DNA from: Platerodrilus igneus
Taxonomy: Eukaryota; Arthropoda; Insecta; Coleoptera; Lycidae
DNA length: 64,000 bases
Reading direction: 5' to 3'
NCBI GenBank assembly: GCA_036346225.1
Contig: JARFIW010000831.1
Coordinates: 186,001 to 250,000 of the forward strand
Shown one piece after another: positions 43,700-56,470 of this stretch. Numbering within the stretch: position 1 is the stretch's first letter; the number at the start of each line of letters is the position of its first letter. The position numbers and the translations under genes are program-made. The notes beneath the pieces were generated by a model that ran no database searches, had not been told where the DNA came from, and saw only the letters and a list, made by a program, of their open reading frames with translations.

Positions 43700-43776
<77 letters not shown>

Positions 43777-43780
43777 TATT
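43110..43780 (+). mobile_element. Non-LTR retrotransposon 3' end with (ATT)n tail
   Basis: ORF 43,116-43,475 (119 aa) matches the C-terminal end of LINE RT proteins: RRLLHLACFCHNIL, PPYLYNKIRYRTD, and FSYTAVHIYNSIPLN. A 210-bp 3' UTR follows. An AATAAA lies just before a (ATT)27-like microsatellite tail (43,696-43,777), the usual 3' end of such LINEs. 5'-truncated. Confidence 0.78.
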
Positions 43781-43858
43781 CATTATCTCGATAAATTATA
43801 CAATAGTATATACATATGGTATAGTATCGGTTATTATACTATAAGGAAACATTTCAAT

Positions 43859-44098
43859 TTATCTTATAGCTAAGGTATTGCGTACAATCCTGCAGGTATG
43901 GAGTATCACAGCTTTAATAATTAACGTTGCAAGTCCCAAAGGAATCCCAATACATTCTAAATATTTTCTGAAATTTTTGCTAACTAGACCATCCACAGAT
44001 ACAATGATAGGTATGATGTTTACAATAGTCAATTTCCAGTTGTTTTTTATTTCGAAAGCAAGTGCATTATATTTATTAATTTTGTTGGTTTCGGTTTG
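43859..44098 (-). pseudogene. LINE C-terminal fragment on the minus strand
   Basis: Encodes INKYNALAFEIKNNW, IVNIIPIIVSVDGLV and LATLIIKAVILHTCRIVR, the conserved C-terminal tail of many LINE ORF2 proteins. The first dozen codons of the ORF belong to adjacent Penelope-derived sequence read in reverse, so the junction is near 44,098. Confidence 0.68.
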
Positions 44099-44186
44099 AA
44101 ATTTGGGAATGAAACCACTCATAGTTTTTAAAATCTATTTTATTTACGTTTCGATCCATGACCTAGGATCGTTGTCAAAATAATAA
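44096..44186 (-). repeat. Penelope-associated terminal motif, copy 1
   Basis: AAACCACTCATAG, then TTTATTTACGTTTCGATCC and ATGACCTAGGATCGTTGTC. The same two-part motif recurs at 54,151-54,270, 54,830-54,890 and 56,866-56,946 around the second Penelope element. Confidence 0.75.
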
Positions 44187-44195
44187 TAAAAAAAA

Positions 44196-44199
44196 AAAA

Positions 44200-44233
<34 letters not shown>

Positions 44234-44320
44234 TTTTTTTTTTTTCTTCTTTTGCTCAAAAACGTTTATTTCGTTTTGGTAACTAAAATTAGCGGAGGAG
44301 CTATTTAGCTCTACCCGCTA

Positions 44321-44372
<52 letters not shown>
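44196..44372. repeat. Two (ATT)n arrays flanking a short hairpin
   Basis: (ATT)n at 44,201-44,234 and 44,323-44,371. Between them is a near-perfect inverted repeat at 44,289-44,323: ATTAGCGG ... CCCGCTAAT with an inner GAGCTA/TAGCTC stem. No gene. The arrays are probably old LINE 3' tails. Confidence 0.8.
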
Positions 44373-45252
44373 TACATATCCTTCAACAACGAGCAAAATG
44401 ATATTGAACTATGGACGTTCAGCCAAACCTGGCGGACGCCTTACTCCTCATTAAAGATTAAGTACTTTCTCCAAGGCAATGTAGGTTAGGTCGCATTGTC
44501 AAGATCTTTCCAGGCTCTGACGGAGTCGTACAAGTTGAAAAACACTGCCAAAGGCACATTTAAGCGATTCATGATCACGTTGGCACAATACTATTAGGTA
44601 ACGTGTATTTAATTTTGTCTATTTTAGTTTTAGTTGTGTTTATATACTTATGTACATTTATCTTCGTCTTTGTTTGTTTAGTGTATAACTTTATTTTCCT
44701 AAAGGTCAAATTTCATACAATTTCCTTTACCTCAACCCTTCTTTTTCCTAAATTTAGCAAATTTTGTGAGACTGGATGTTCCGCTACGGCAATAATAACT
44801 GCTGTTGGTGCAAAATATTTTTGAGCTTAAAAGTGCTTTTGTACAGTGCAGTCGCATAAACAAGCGCGGAATTTTACCTCCGAGGTGTACCGAGATATAA
44901 CTTCATACACCACAAAAATCAATATAACCAAGGTCAGTACTGTGTTTTTAAATGCTTTTGTAAATTTTTTATGTATTCAATAACCTTTCGTACACGCGAA
45001 CCGCTTGGACACCTATTTCCCGCTATTTAGCTAGTGGTCCTATTGAGAAGACTGAGAGTGCACATTACCAAGAACGTACAGGCTGACCATCACTTTTAAA
45101 TGTACAAGCTCCGTAGGATGTGCAAGAACGTTTGAATCTAGTAAATCCCTCAGAAAGTTGTATTCGCAGGTAGACCTTTCACTATCCACTGCCTTCAGGG
45201 CTACTAAAAATTATATTTGTACGTCTACGGCATCGGTGTTCTTCATAAACTA
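44373..45252. other. No supported gene
   Basis: AT-rich, with a hydrophobic 73-codon ORF at 44,603-44,824 that lacks any family signature. Nothing else noted. Confidence 0.4.
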
Positions 45253-45265
45253 ACAAAAATAGACC

Positions 45266-45569
45266 GTTCATTTACATTTCCAATGCTCCACGCGAAGGTG
45301 CTACATTGGCCAGGAGGCGAGTTTTGTTGCCTGAAAATTTAGAATTTTTGCCGAACCCTTGCCGTTCCAGGCAAGGTAGGGATCTTTAACGTGCGTGACA
45401 ACACTCATACACGGGACCTCCATTTAACCTCTCATCCGAACGAGGGCGTAATTTTTTTGAAAAATGCTCACCTGCCATTTTTCAAGCAGTCCGCCGTGTC
45501 GGGATTTGAACCCAGGACCTTGGAATCCGTTGTCTTACGCTTACTACATTGATCCACGGCGACGTCAGC
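45266..45569 (-). mobile_element. tRNA-derived SINE, copy 2, with 13-bp target duplication
   Basis: Same family as copies at 40,570 and 59,408. ACAAAAATAGACC flanks it at 45,253-45,265 and 45,570-45,582. The tRNA-like head is at the right end (B-box GGTTCAAATCC on the minus strand). It is inserted next to a transposase remnant. Confidence 0.92.
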
Positions 45570-45589
45570 ACAAAAATAGACCACGAAAA

Positions 45590-46040
45590 ATGTTTTCGGT
45601 ATTGTCGTTGGTATCATTCTCTTTTTATGAAAACGGTAATGAAATGTTGGATTGCGTTTATTTTAGCGAGGTGCCGTGGTTTCACTTGGATTACACTAAC
45701 AGCCAAAACAGCAGGAAAATCCTCATACCTTTCATGACCGACAATTACCTGCACAAAAAATTGTTATTGGGTGTGCAATCTCCGGACGTTGCTGCCTCTA
45801 TCTTTGACAAATATGTGCATGGTTTAGTTTATCACAACTTAATCCAACAGTTTATTTCAACGTTAGATTTAAACAAACGAAAATATTGATTCGTGCAGGA
45901 TAACGCAACGTGCCATACTGCTAATAAAACGCTAATATGCTACGGGGATGCTTAGCCTATCGTTTGATATCGAAAGGGTAGTTGCGTTTAAGATCTCACA
46001 TTCAGCAGACTTTTTCCTTTGGAGGTATTTAAAAAAAAAC
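45590..46040 (+). pseudogene. Mariner-superfamily transposase C-terminal half
   Basis: In frame after the SINE: VYFSEVPWFHLDYTNSQN (the first catalytic Asp in the family's SDEAWFHL box is replaced by Val), then FDKYVHGLVYHNLIQQFIS, and after a stop FVQDNATCHTA, which contains the second catalytic Asp. Third-Asp region not recognisable. Same family as 36,660-37,395. Confidence 0.65.
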
Positions 46041-49000
46041 AAATTTATTCTACTTTTCTTCCTGTCAATAGATCATTCTGCAATACAATTGGTGTTGTGT
46101 TAGCGCACTTTGCTGCGCTTCATTACAGTTCATGACAATTATTTACAGGAATTTTAAATATCATAATTTTTAAACAAGTGAATATAATAATTCAATATGG
46201 ACGGATTAGGCGCCTTTAGAAGAAACGATGCCTTAGTATACAAACCTACCTGTCGGTAATAAAAGGTTATGCGAAAAAACTATGTTGTAGTTCGTGTTCG
46301 TGAGGTATGTGCTTTTAACGTCTTGTTGAAGTTCATCACCCCGCCCCGTACATGTTCAATAAAATATTCTTTTTGTCGCTCTGAGTAGATGTAGAAACAT
46401 TTTGTTCATTTCGATTAGCCACAGTTTCTAGAGACCGTCTTAGAGACCTAATGTAATGTATAGTTTACTGAGAAACTTAAATTTGTTAGAATTTTTCAAC
46501 CTACAGAGTTGCAACTCTTTTAATACCTAATGCGATTTTTCGAACATCCAGAATTACCAAGGTTCCTGGAGATTACTTTTTAAAGAAAAGTATGAATTTA
46601 ATTCAGAATTTTGTGGGAAATGTAGATTTTTAAAAAATCCTTATATCCAATCCATTCTCATTACGTTTATGTTGTAGAGCAGTAAGGGTTTTCAGTGACT
46701 GAATAGTTTGAACCTCTTATCTAAGTCATACCATGTTAATAGAGAAAATGTATTCAGTGCAGGATACAGACAGTAATTGTGATATTCTTCGAATTTCATT
46801 AATTCATACTCATTTTATATACAGGTAGTATATTTCCAATACTGAAATCAAGATAAAGATGTTCGCTTCGACGTACTCTCTTAAAATTTCTAATATTGCA
46901 TGATCTCAATTTTTCTTGATTAGTGTGGTTCATTATAAAAACCGATTCTGTATCCATTATACGCTTCACAGATTGTATCATTTATTCTTAAGTTAGTTAG
47001 GTTCCCTTATTAACTGTAAATACCTTTTTCCAATAGATTAATAACTGACATATCATTAACAAACTGTGATACAGACCACCTCAGGTAAAATTCACGGTCT
47101 TAAAACCATAGGGGTAGAAAAAGGCATGTGATGGTTTATCCTTTGTGTTCTTCCCTCTATCTGCCAATTAAAAGAATATTGTTTAATTAAGGGACATTTT
47201 CTAGAATAGTTAACTTAACGACTTAACATATTTGCTCTGCTCCATAAAGTACTTTAAAGATTTAAGTCAATCCGAAGTGATTTTAGGGTTTGCTTGAAAA
47301 ATCGATGCTTAAGGGCGAGTAAGGGTGGTCAGGTATGCAGGTATATGCAATGACAAGCTGTTATGTAAGGAAGCAGGTGCACGGCCTTATAGAAATAAAT
47401 TTTGGTTAGGGATTTATACGAGTATAAAATCATTCACGTAGTTTTTGTCTTGTATGTTCTGGAATTTAAGTGTATCAGATTCTCAGGAATGTTTCCTTTG
47501 TTTACTTCTTCTGTGTCACAAAAGCACTATAAATAAAAATTTAGATGAAATTTGCTTTGGTCAATTTCGATAAAACTCTTTATTTTGATCAATACCTGTA
47601 AGTTGTCTAACTCTGTACTTAAAAATCTTGCAGATAATTGGCTAAAAAAAGTCCAAATAAACAGACATTTAATTTTTCATATAATATTATAAAAGAGTGA
47701 AAGATCTTTTATCTATCTCTACCGCTAAACCGCAGATTTTTAATTTTTAGTCAACTCTTATTTATAATTGATTAGTAATAAACTGTCTACGTATTTTTTG
47801 TTTCTTGGTTAGAACTCCCGCCAGTTAACTTGTACCTCGATTAACCAGCACTTTTCGCTATTATATAAGTAATTAACCTGAAAAACATATCTTCATAAAA
47901 AAATTGGAATTTTTAATTTAATGATGCGAGTGAAACTATCGGTGAAGAAAACCCCAGAAGACGAAAGAAATTGCGAGCAGATCTAATTCTTTGAAGAATG
48001 CCATCTGAAGAATTTTATTATTACTCTAAAGTTTCTGTTAATATTGTAGAAAGTTAACGGCAATAATTGAACTTAGAACTTCATATCGAACACAAAAATA
48101 AGACTATGACCAAATTTAATATTGAATCACTTTATATTAATTAGAAATTTTTGCTTTTGTGCTGTACAAAAGTTGATACATTAAATCAGTGTGACGTTAT
48201 TAGTATCATGCATGCTTTATAAAGGTAAAACTTTTAATAAGAAAAGGTTATTTATTTAGCTAAAAATTGCATTAATTCTCAATATAAAAGTATTCAAAAA
48301 AATAGTCACCTACATGACATTTCATTCAAAAAAAGCCAATAGTTGCATTATAAGTAACGGCATCGAAACAAAATTTACTACCTATGGAGGAATCATTTGG
48401 AGGTTAATAATTAGAATGATTGGAATTTACATATAGCAAGTGAAGTCGACTTTGTATTGATGAGAGCGCTCGACGAATGAAATGTTTTATTGTGAACTGA
48501 AACGTTTGTATTGGTCTAAAGTAAATGACTAGTAAAGAATCTCATTTTTGGATAATACAGTGGATTTTCTAAGGGTATTGTTGCTTATAATCTGCACTAG
48601 AGGCTATATATAGAACTAGATTAACATTAAAACGATTATTAATTCATGTTATTCTGCGAACTAATGAAGCAATTTAAAATAACCGTGACCAACAAAATAT
48701 AGTGCGAATATTATAATTTAAAAGTGCTTTACATTTAGTTAATTTTGTCAAATCTAAAAAATAGCAAACAAACCCGCATATTTTAAATTGTTTAGGTAGT
48801 AGGTGTTGTTTTAGGACCTCAAATTTTAGTTCAACTTTAAATACTACTGTAAATTCTGTTTAAATACTAGTTTGATTTCAAATTCGTGCTCAACTGCTAA
48901 TCCTAGTTCAAATTTTGCTAAAATTTTATGCAACTTTAATCATATTCAACTCATTCGTTCTACAAATGACTTAGACCTAGTAAAGGTTTTGCATAACTTT

Positions 49001-49520
49001 AATCCTGAAACAATCTCACTGTGAAGAAAATGTGTGTCAAAGTTTAACGTATTGAGAACTGCCGAGTGTGGAATAAATCCAATGCACAAAAGTTCAATGG
49101 TCAGATTAGTTTTTAAGATTTCTGATTTTTGAATAAAAGGCTTTATGAAAATATTCTAATTCGCCTTTTGTATTTAATAATTTTATAGTGAGAAGTAGTA
49201 ACATCAAGGTTTAATTAATTCAAGTTTACCAGGTTTCCCTTAGCACGTTTCCTTGATAAAAAACATTATTTAAGAGAGTAAGTGCATGCGAATAATTACA
49301 TTTTTTTTCTGTAATTTTTAGTTACTTTTCCAGACTATTCTATTCAAAGAAAGGAATACTTGTTATCTTCCGATAAATGTTACAGTTTTCAAGACATCTA
49401 AAGTAAAAGTAAACGTTCATTTTTATATAACCCGAACAAAGTCATTATCTAACATCAAGTGAACTCTTATAATAACATTTGTATTATATTCCAAAATTAA
49501 ATTTGTTAAACACGTCATAT
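46041..49520. other. AT-rich stretch, no gene seen
   Basis: No ORF beyond about 60 codons and no recognised repeat family. Confidence 0.4.
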
Positions 49521-49524
49521 ATAT

Positions 49525-49612
49525 TGCTGTGACAACGCCACACGTTGTGGCGTCACTAAAAGAATGCTGCGACAACGCCTCACACCGATGCGCCACTAAA
49601 AGAGTGCTGTGA
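49525..49612. repeat. 40-bp direct duplication with hairpin
   Basis: TGCTG(T/C)GACAACGCC starts at 49,525 and 49,565, each unit ending CACTAAAAGA. The first unit holds a perfect hairpin CGCCACA-CGT-TGTGGCG; in the second unit the arms are CGCCTCA...TGCGCC. Small and GC-rich in an AT-rich neighbourhood. Confidence 0.7.
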
Positions 49613-51400
49613 TACAAATACAGCAAATTGTAAAATTTGAAATTGTTGACTTACGTTCCTTTCTAACATTTCTTTGCCTGTCTAGCTCAATAGATTTGAT
49701 AGACTTTTCAAAATGAAATCAAACAACAATACCATAAAGCATTTATACAGTATGGAATATTTTCTCTCATACAAAAGCATATAGAACATTTACAACATGG
49801 TCTCTTTCAAACATCAAATTATTTCTAACAAGTACCTATTTACTTAATTATAAAAATGTTCCTTACCTTATCAAGGTTTAAATTTGCAACACTCAATCTC
49901 TTCTCTTATGGAAAATTTATCTGGTTTTTTTCCCGCGCCTGTGAAGTTTGTTTTAACCAAAAAAACTTTGACAGATAGTCTATAAAAAAAACTCAGAGTG
50001 TTTCGATTTCTAAACACAAACTTCCTGATAAATACCCTTACAACAAATATTATATGATTAGGACTTATTCTAGCTTAAATTAAATGACAAAATTCAAATA
50101 TCAGCTACAAATAATATAAATCTAAAAGTAATACTTGCAAAATAAAAAAAAAAACTCTGCTCTAATTTGTAATCAACGGTATTAAATATCTTAGGCTTTT
50201 TGGCTTTGAATTGACGTTAAAAATCATGCATAAAAGCTCCATTTAGAAACATCAGTTTTAAAATGCATTTTCAATTTAATTATTTAAATTAATTTCATTG
50301 AATATTACAAAATCAAATAGCTGTATTTATCAATTTTCATATTTATGTGCAGGTAACGTTTAACTTTATCACTTCTCTATTCATTCTAACATCGTAACTA
50401 TTAAATTACTGTATGCGTACTGCATACTTCAAATAACGTCTTCGCGACTTAAATGTTGCTTGGTTGACGCGGACTAATTAATTGAATGCTCTTTAATAAA
50501 ATTTCTCGTTTGTATATAATTCATCTATATTCTCGTACTTTCCAGCTTCGTACGGAATTCCATTCCAAATAACACATGTCTAACTGATGCAAGTTTCCGA
50601 AAATTCCTCGTTCTATTCTCTCATTAGCGCAATCCACTTATTAATGACGTGCGCGGTTTGTCCTACTCTAACACATAAGGTTAGTGTAGCGTCACATACT
50701 AATGCAAAAAATAATCAATATATCTTATTTATTTTTATTACATTTTATGGGTTATTAATGTTCCAACTGCTTCTTAGAATAAACGTTTATTAATTAATGA
50801 GTTCTACGTAGTTCTAAGTACAGACGATTCATCCTTTGTATATTTCTAATATTCTAAAAAATTCTTTATTTAAAATGAATTTATGTAATCCAAAAGTCAA
50901 TTTATATGATTAACTTAATGCTTTATAATACAAATGAGTTGTATTTTTATAGAAAATATTTGCTTAGTAAAATGTGTTTTAATACATATAATTAAGATTA
51001 AAGCGTTACGTCTTTAACAAGATTGATATAGTTCTTACGCTAAATAGAACAAATGTTTTAAATGTAAAGGGAAGTGTATTTTTTGTGATAATTAATGGAT
51101 ATGTTTTTACGCTTGGGATGTAGTCCAAATCAAACAACAGACTAAAATTTACTATTTACCTAACGTTTCGGTACAGTTTTTGCACCTTTTTCAAAGGCTA
51201 AAATGGAAACAGAAAATTCAAAATTAGCAAAAAATACATAACCTGACGTTAACTACTTATTTTGATCAACTAACATATAGAAAATTGAATACAAATTATT
51301 AAACGATTCACATAATAAATGTGGGTTTTTGACCCACATCTATTATGTGTAAATTAAAATGGGCAAGTCGTGGCATAATAAAAGTAAGAGGGGAACTACA
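49613..51400. other. AT-rich stretch, no gene seen
   Basis: Short ORFs only. Near 51,160-51,200 there is a CTAACGTTTCGGTACAG ... CACCTTTTTCAAAGG segment of the kind often found near insect retroelements; not assignable. Confidence 0.35.
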
Positions 51401-51401
51401 G

Positions 51402-51404
<3 letters not shown>

Positions 51405-51459
<55 letters not shown>
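51405..51459. repeat. (AT)n microsatellite
   Basis: About 27 AT units. The ORFs on both strands across it are repeat artefacts. Confidence 0.97.
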
Positions 51460-51460
<1 letters not shown>

Positions 51461-53380
51461 CTGTGATTCTCTTCCTGTTTTCAAATTGCCCACGTTCTGT
51501 GCCAAGAATCCCTGTGATTCTCTTGTCCGTTGAATCTCTTCTGATAATCGCCTCTTGACTCTTTCCTTCCGCCTCGGCTGCTCACCTAGTTAAAACTTTC
51601 ATCCTCATTCATAAAAAAAACAAACACATTCCTACCACAAACATCAACGTTAACTCTATTTACATTAATATTCACAATACATTAAAATTTCAAAATTAAA
51701 TTTCCGCATAAATTTCAGCATCATAAAATTTCAAGTTCAAATTTGTCTTCATTTTAATTTGCATCCAGAATTAAAGTCCTTGTAGGATGCATACTAATTA
51801 AGTAAACAATATTTGCAGACCTGAGTCTGAATAAAAGGGAGCATTTCCCACCCCTTTAGGTTAGTCTAATTAAGCTCAAAGACAGACCCAAATTTTCATC
51901 ATAATCAAAAACATAAACTTGATAAATACTCCTTTCTACTTATACAAGAAAATTTTACCTTAAAATTCAAAATTTGTTGTTTATACAAATTTACTACTGT
52001 CCATCTTTATCAAACAAATTATAAAGATATTCAACACACACCAAAACATCTAAGATCGAACAACAATGCATAAGGTACCTGAAGGTTAATGCACTCGTGG
52101 CTCCAATGTACATCGTCCTTGCTAATCCCACCATTCCAGCTGGGTTATGTTTACGTCCTCGGATTTCTGGCCGCCTTTAAAATTTTTCTACACCACCATT
52201 CGTCTAAAAGGTTTCAGGGTTTCTCAGGAACTCATCTATGTATATCTAAATCTTGTTTTGTGGATCCAATCACGTTTACGAATAACACTTGATTACTAAC
52301 ACTCCCGAAAAATAGCTATGAAATTCAAAATACTTTCACGCTATACCAAAACTCGAATGAAATCAAAAATAAAAAAGAGACCGCTTGTAGTATCGAATAT
52401 AATCAAAAATAAAAGAGAGCTCAACTCCTATCAGCACGGGTTTATATAATGGCTCGCTTGCGAGTCGAATTTGTCCCGCGACGGACGATTTTCAGAAATT
52501 CGCATTCTATTTTCTTTTCCGATGGCTCGGCACAATGATTCTTCTGAAATTTGCACTCGTCCGAGTTGAAATCTAAGAAATTTCCACACGCCTCGCAACA
52601 CGTCCGCGAACAACTAATTAATTTTACATAGAAATTGTTATGCTTCCACCTCTCATATTTGCATCTTATTTCAACCTTAATTGCCAATCTAGTCTGTTCG
52701 TTCTATCTACAACCTGTGCTCTTGTTTTACATATTTTTCCTCATTTAACTACCAATGCATTCCCTCTCGCTTGTCTTTATACCACAAACTTGCTTTCTTA
52801 CTTGCACTCATATAGCTTAAAGCTTATCGACTATCATATACATCGTTATTTTTGCAGGTGTTCTTAGTTCTAATACGCTGAAGGGTTTTATGTGACTTCC
52901 CCACGTCGTTATAATTTCTCGATAGCTTTAGTACTTAGAAAGATTAAATTAAATACAAGTTGAACATTTTAACTCGGATTCTTTTTATAGAAAGCGTCCA
53001 GTGAATAATCTAAACCCCTTATTTTTAACGAAACAAATAAATTTTTATGCTCCATGGTTTTAATAATGCTTATTATCTAATGAAATTCTACATTACTTCC
53101 TTCTACACGTTGATTATGATTATATACAAACCCTACATTCTAATTGAATGATTTAAATCTACACAGTAGGCCTTTAATTAAGCGTACTATTTTCCACTGC
53201 TTTAATATAAACGGTGTTTAACATTACCTAAACAATATAAACCCTATGTTTAGAAGTAAATGACGAATTTATCCAATATGCCTTTAAATAAAGCGTATTA
53301 TTACCCAAAGCTTCCTTATACACGGTGATTAAAATTATTTGATGTTGTTAATTAATTTTCTACCCGGGTCTAAATTAGAG

Positions 53381-53427
<47 letters not shown>

Positions 53428-54140
53428 TTGAATAAGATCTTGGTATTTATTTTTGGGCGAATTGCTTATATAACTAGAGGTTTCAATCAATTTTACTTTA
53501 TATACTTTACTAGTTTCAGAGAATTTGTCTCCTTCGTCAGAAGCTAAAACAGTACATGACAGTTAATTTAATAATTGGACAATAGTTACTTACTTTAGTA
53601 AATGCGTAAAAATACCTCAAAAGTAACTAGCAATGGATATAAAAACATATCAAACTTAAGACTAACATTTTAAAAAGTGTACATTCTTTTGACATTTATA
53701 AATTTGGAAATCAAGATGACATACGTCATATTTAGAATATTGTAAGCTAGATAATTTTTGGAACTGTAATACTATTAATAAAACTATTTATAATTAGATT
53801 GAGTGACGTTTGATAACTACATAAACTATATATTTAATATTATAAAGATAAAATAAATTTTAGAATTAAGAACTCTTTAAGATTAAAAAAAATTAAAAAT
53901 GTTTAATATTGGTATAATAAGGAATAAATGTTACTTAAATTATCTATGTCGGTTTTTGAGTTTAAACTGTTTTTAATTTTGTTATATAGTTATAAAGTTA
54001 TATAGCAAAATTCGAGACAAATTCTAAAATTCAAATATCTCCACATCATCTTCTATTTTTTAATTTTTTGTGTGAAGTAAATTATAAAATCTTGTAAATA
54101 CTCCCTATATATTTGTTGTAGTTTGTTTAGCATTGTTCTT
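51460..54140. other. AT-rich stretch with (AT)n at 53,383-53,422, no gene seen
   Basis: The minus-strand ORFs at 52,431-52,687 have several Cys (CSRTCCEACGNFLDF) but no recognisable family and no context, so I do not call a gene. Confidence 0.4.
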
Positions 54141-54150
54141 AATCTTCTTC

Positions 54151-54270
54151 GATCCATGACCTAAGATCGTTGTCAACGTGGACAACGATCCTAGGTCATG
54201 GATCCAAACTTAAATAAAGATTTTAAAAACTATGAGTGGTTTAATTCCCAAAGAAGATTAAAAAAAGAGG
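54151..54270. repeat. Penelope terminal motifs in head-to-head palindrome
   Basis: GATCCATGACCTAAGATCGT TGTC (54,151-54,174) faces GACAACGATCCTAGGTCATG GATC (54,181-54,204). The arms are 24 bp with one mismatch, separated by 6 bp. The right arm continues with the rest of the motif (TAAATAAAGATTTT, AACTATGAGTGGTTTAATTC). This is an inverted junction of two terminal motifs. Confidence 0.9.
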
Positions 54271-54814
54271 GAAAAATATAAAATCTTGTACACACCACTT
54301 ATAAAACTAGGTGATAACCCCCAGCGGGCGTAATCATCTTAACAACACGGCTGATGCATAAATAGTGTAACGAAAATTATTTTGCGATACGAACAGTTCT
54401 TCATTATCAACTGATTACACAAGTCTTTCCAATATTCGCAGCGACAGTGAAATTTAATGTACTAACGATGATTTATTTCCAGCTAATCGCTAACAGTGCA
54501 GATACTAACTTCTTAAAGCTACAATGCTAACTTCTTAATTACTATCAAAGCACTATAATTGACTATGGAAGTGTTAATTTATATCTGTCACTACAATAAC
54601 TTATATCACATAAAGCTATTTATTTCAACGCTGTGTTAACACTAAGTTATTTCGGATCACGAATTTATGGATCAAGACTCAAATAAGAACTTGCATTATA
54701 TAAAGTTTGAAGTGAAACTAACCCTTGAACATGAATTTGTATACTTAATTCTATCATTCTAGAGCATTCTAAGAGTGCACCAGAACTATATAAATAACAT
54801 CTAAAAGTATTTTT
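54271..54814. other. No gene seen
   Basis: AT-rich sequence between the palindromic motif and the second Penelope element; possibly part of its leader. Confidence 0.35.
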
Positions 54815-56060
54815 CTTAATCTTTTTTGGGAATTAAACCACTCATAGTTGTGAAAATCGTCTTTATTTACGTTTTGATCCGTGTAATGGATAAAAACGAT
54901 TGCAACACAAAAGTCAAGAAACTGTTAAATACTGAGAATTACACTAGTTTAGAAACGGACCTAGCAAAATTAATTGAAAATAAAATATACAAAGTTCTAT
55001 ATAAAAATAAAAATGAGTTCGAAAACAAAGTAAGAAGCAAACTGGTCCCACATTACAGCAAACCACCCCACTTTTACGGTCTATCAAAAATTCATAAAAG
55101 AAACATTCCGTTGAGACCTACCGTAAGCTCCATAGATTGACCATGCCATAATTTAGCAAAATTTCTCCTAAAAATTGTAAATCCATTAGCAGGTAGAACG
55201 AATTCTTTCATAAAAGACAACCCACACTTTTACAAAAATTATCAAACATTGAAATTGAAAATACACACAGAATGGTAAGCTTTGATGTTGTAAATCTCTT
55301 CACAAATGTTCCTGTAAACAAAACGCTTAATATTATAAAAAACAAACTACAAAAAGATGACAACCTTAAAGAAAGAACAAAACTAAGTATATAGTCGATC
55401 ATGAAATTACTTGATGTATGCGTCAAACACAGAAATTCTTAAGAAAAAGAAAGACCTAATCAAATGTACACTCATAAAAAACAAGTATCCTAAAAGAATA
55501 ATAGAGAAAAAAATGAATAAAGTCCCAAAAAATATAAAAGAAGAAAACAGAAACAACGATACGCATCCTAAAGTGCCCTCAATACCATACATCAAAGGAT
55601 TCTCCAAAAAAATCCAAAGAATAGGAAACAAGTTCAAAATCAAAACAATATTTAAAACCAACAAAACACTAAGAACACAATTAACAAAAACAAAACCCAA
55701 AAACGCAATACAAAATTCAAATAACTGCATCTACAAAATACCGTGCGAATGTCACAAGCTTTATATAGGGGAAAGTTCCAGACTATTTGAAGTTCGGTTA
55801 AAATAACATAAATCATATATAAAAAATAGAAAATATGAAAAATCCATGATTTGCCAACATGTATAGGACTCCCAGTCATAAAATAAAATGGAAGGACGCA
55901 ATAGTTAATGACAAAGAAGAAAACCGCCAAAAACGCAAAATCAAAGAAGCTGCTTATATAACCCTACATAAAAATAACTGCGTAGCAAACGAACCGTGTC
56001 TTTCAGTAAACAATGAATTCTATTAATAAGGAAATAACAAATAAAATCAAATGCCCCAAT
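54815..56060 (+). pseudogene. Penelope-like element copy 2, RT catalytic core deleted
   Basis: A terminal motif (54,815-54,890) leads into the N-terminal RT region: NTENYTSLETDLAKLIENK, then PPHFYGLSKIHKRNIPLRPT and, after stops, VSFDVVNLFTNVPVNKTL (motif A). At about 55,427 the text jumps from SIMKLLDVCVKH directly into the Lys-rich linker. The segment with GMAMGS and YVDD, present in copy 1 (37,440-37,890), is deleted. The GIY-YIG start CECHKLYIGESSRLFEVRL is well kept (55,740-55,802). Dead by deletion. Confidence 0.87.
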
Positions 56061-56195
56061 ATCTAGGTAGCATTGCAAGTTTTTCCTGGGCTTTCCTTGC
56101 TATATTAACATGAAAGACAGCCTACATACGTGATTTTTATTTTTACATACAATAACTAATTACATAACAATATGCATATTAGTAATCCCCGTAAA

Positions 56196-56470
56196 ACAGC
56201 ATTGGTATCTGACGAGTGCAAACCCGCCATAGGGTTACCTGAGACCCATAGACAATCTTCGTTGAACAGTATTGGTATCTGACAAGTGTAAACCCGCCAT
56301 AGGGTCGCCTCAGATCCATGTACAGTCTTCGTTGAACAGTATTGGTATATGACAAGTGTAAACCCGCCTTAGGGTCGCCTCAGAACCATATAAAATATTC
56401 GTAGAACAACATTGGTATCTGACAAGTGTAAATCCGCCAAAGGGTCGCCTCAGAACCATGTTAAAATCTA
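56196..56470 (+). ncRNA. Four 70-bp Penelope 3' repeats with hammerhead-like core (candidate)
   Basis: ATTGGTAT(C/A)TGAC starts at 56,201, 56,271, 56,341 and 56,411: an exact 70-bp period. In each unit CTGAC(G/A)AG is followed by TG(C/T)AAACCCGCCATAGGGT (small variations) and then C(A/G)CC. The CCC/GGG pair forms a short hairpin after AAAC and is followed by UC in three units, as in stem III and cleavage site of a hammerhead. Unit 1 has CTGACGAG, matching the CUGANGA core; the others have A for the second core G. A recognisable stem II and the GAAA core G are missing. GGTATCTGA can also pair with TCAGA(A/T)CC to give a long simple hairpin. Ribozyme call is therefore tentative; the repeats are certain. 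Confidence 0.5.

Noticed and set aside
51308..51533. Tyr/Ile-repeat ORFs on both strands
   Set aside because: Translation of an AT microsatellite.
52431..52687. Cys-rich minus-strand ORFs as a host gene exon
   Set aside because: No recognisable domain, splice context or neighbouring coding sequence; too short to support.
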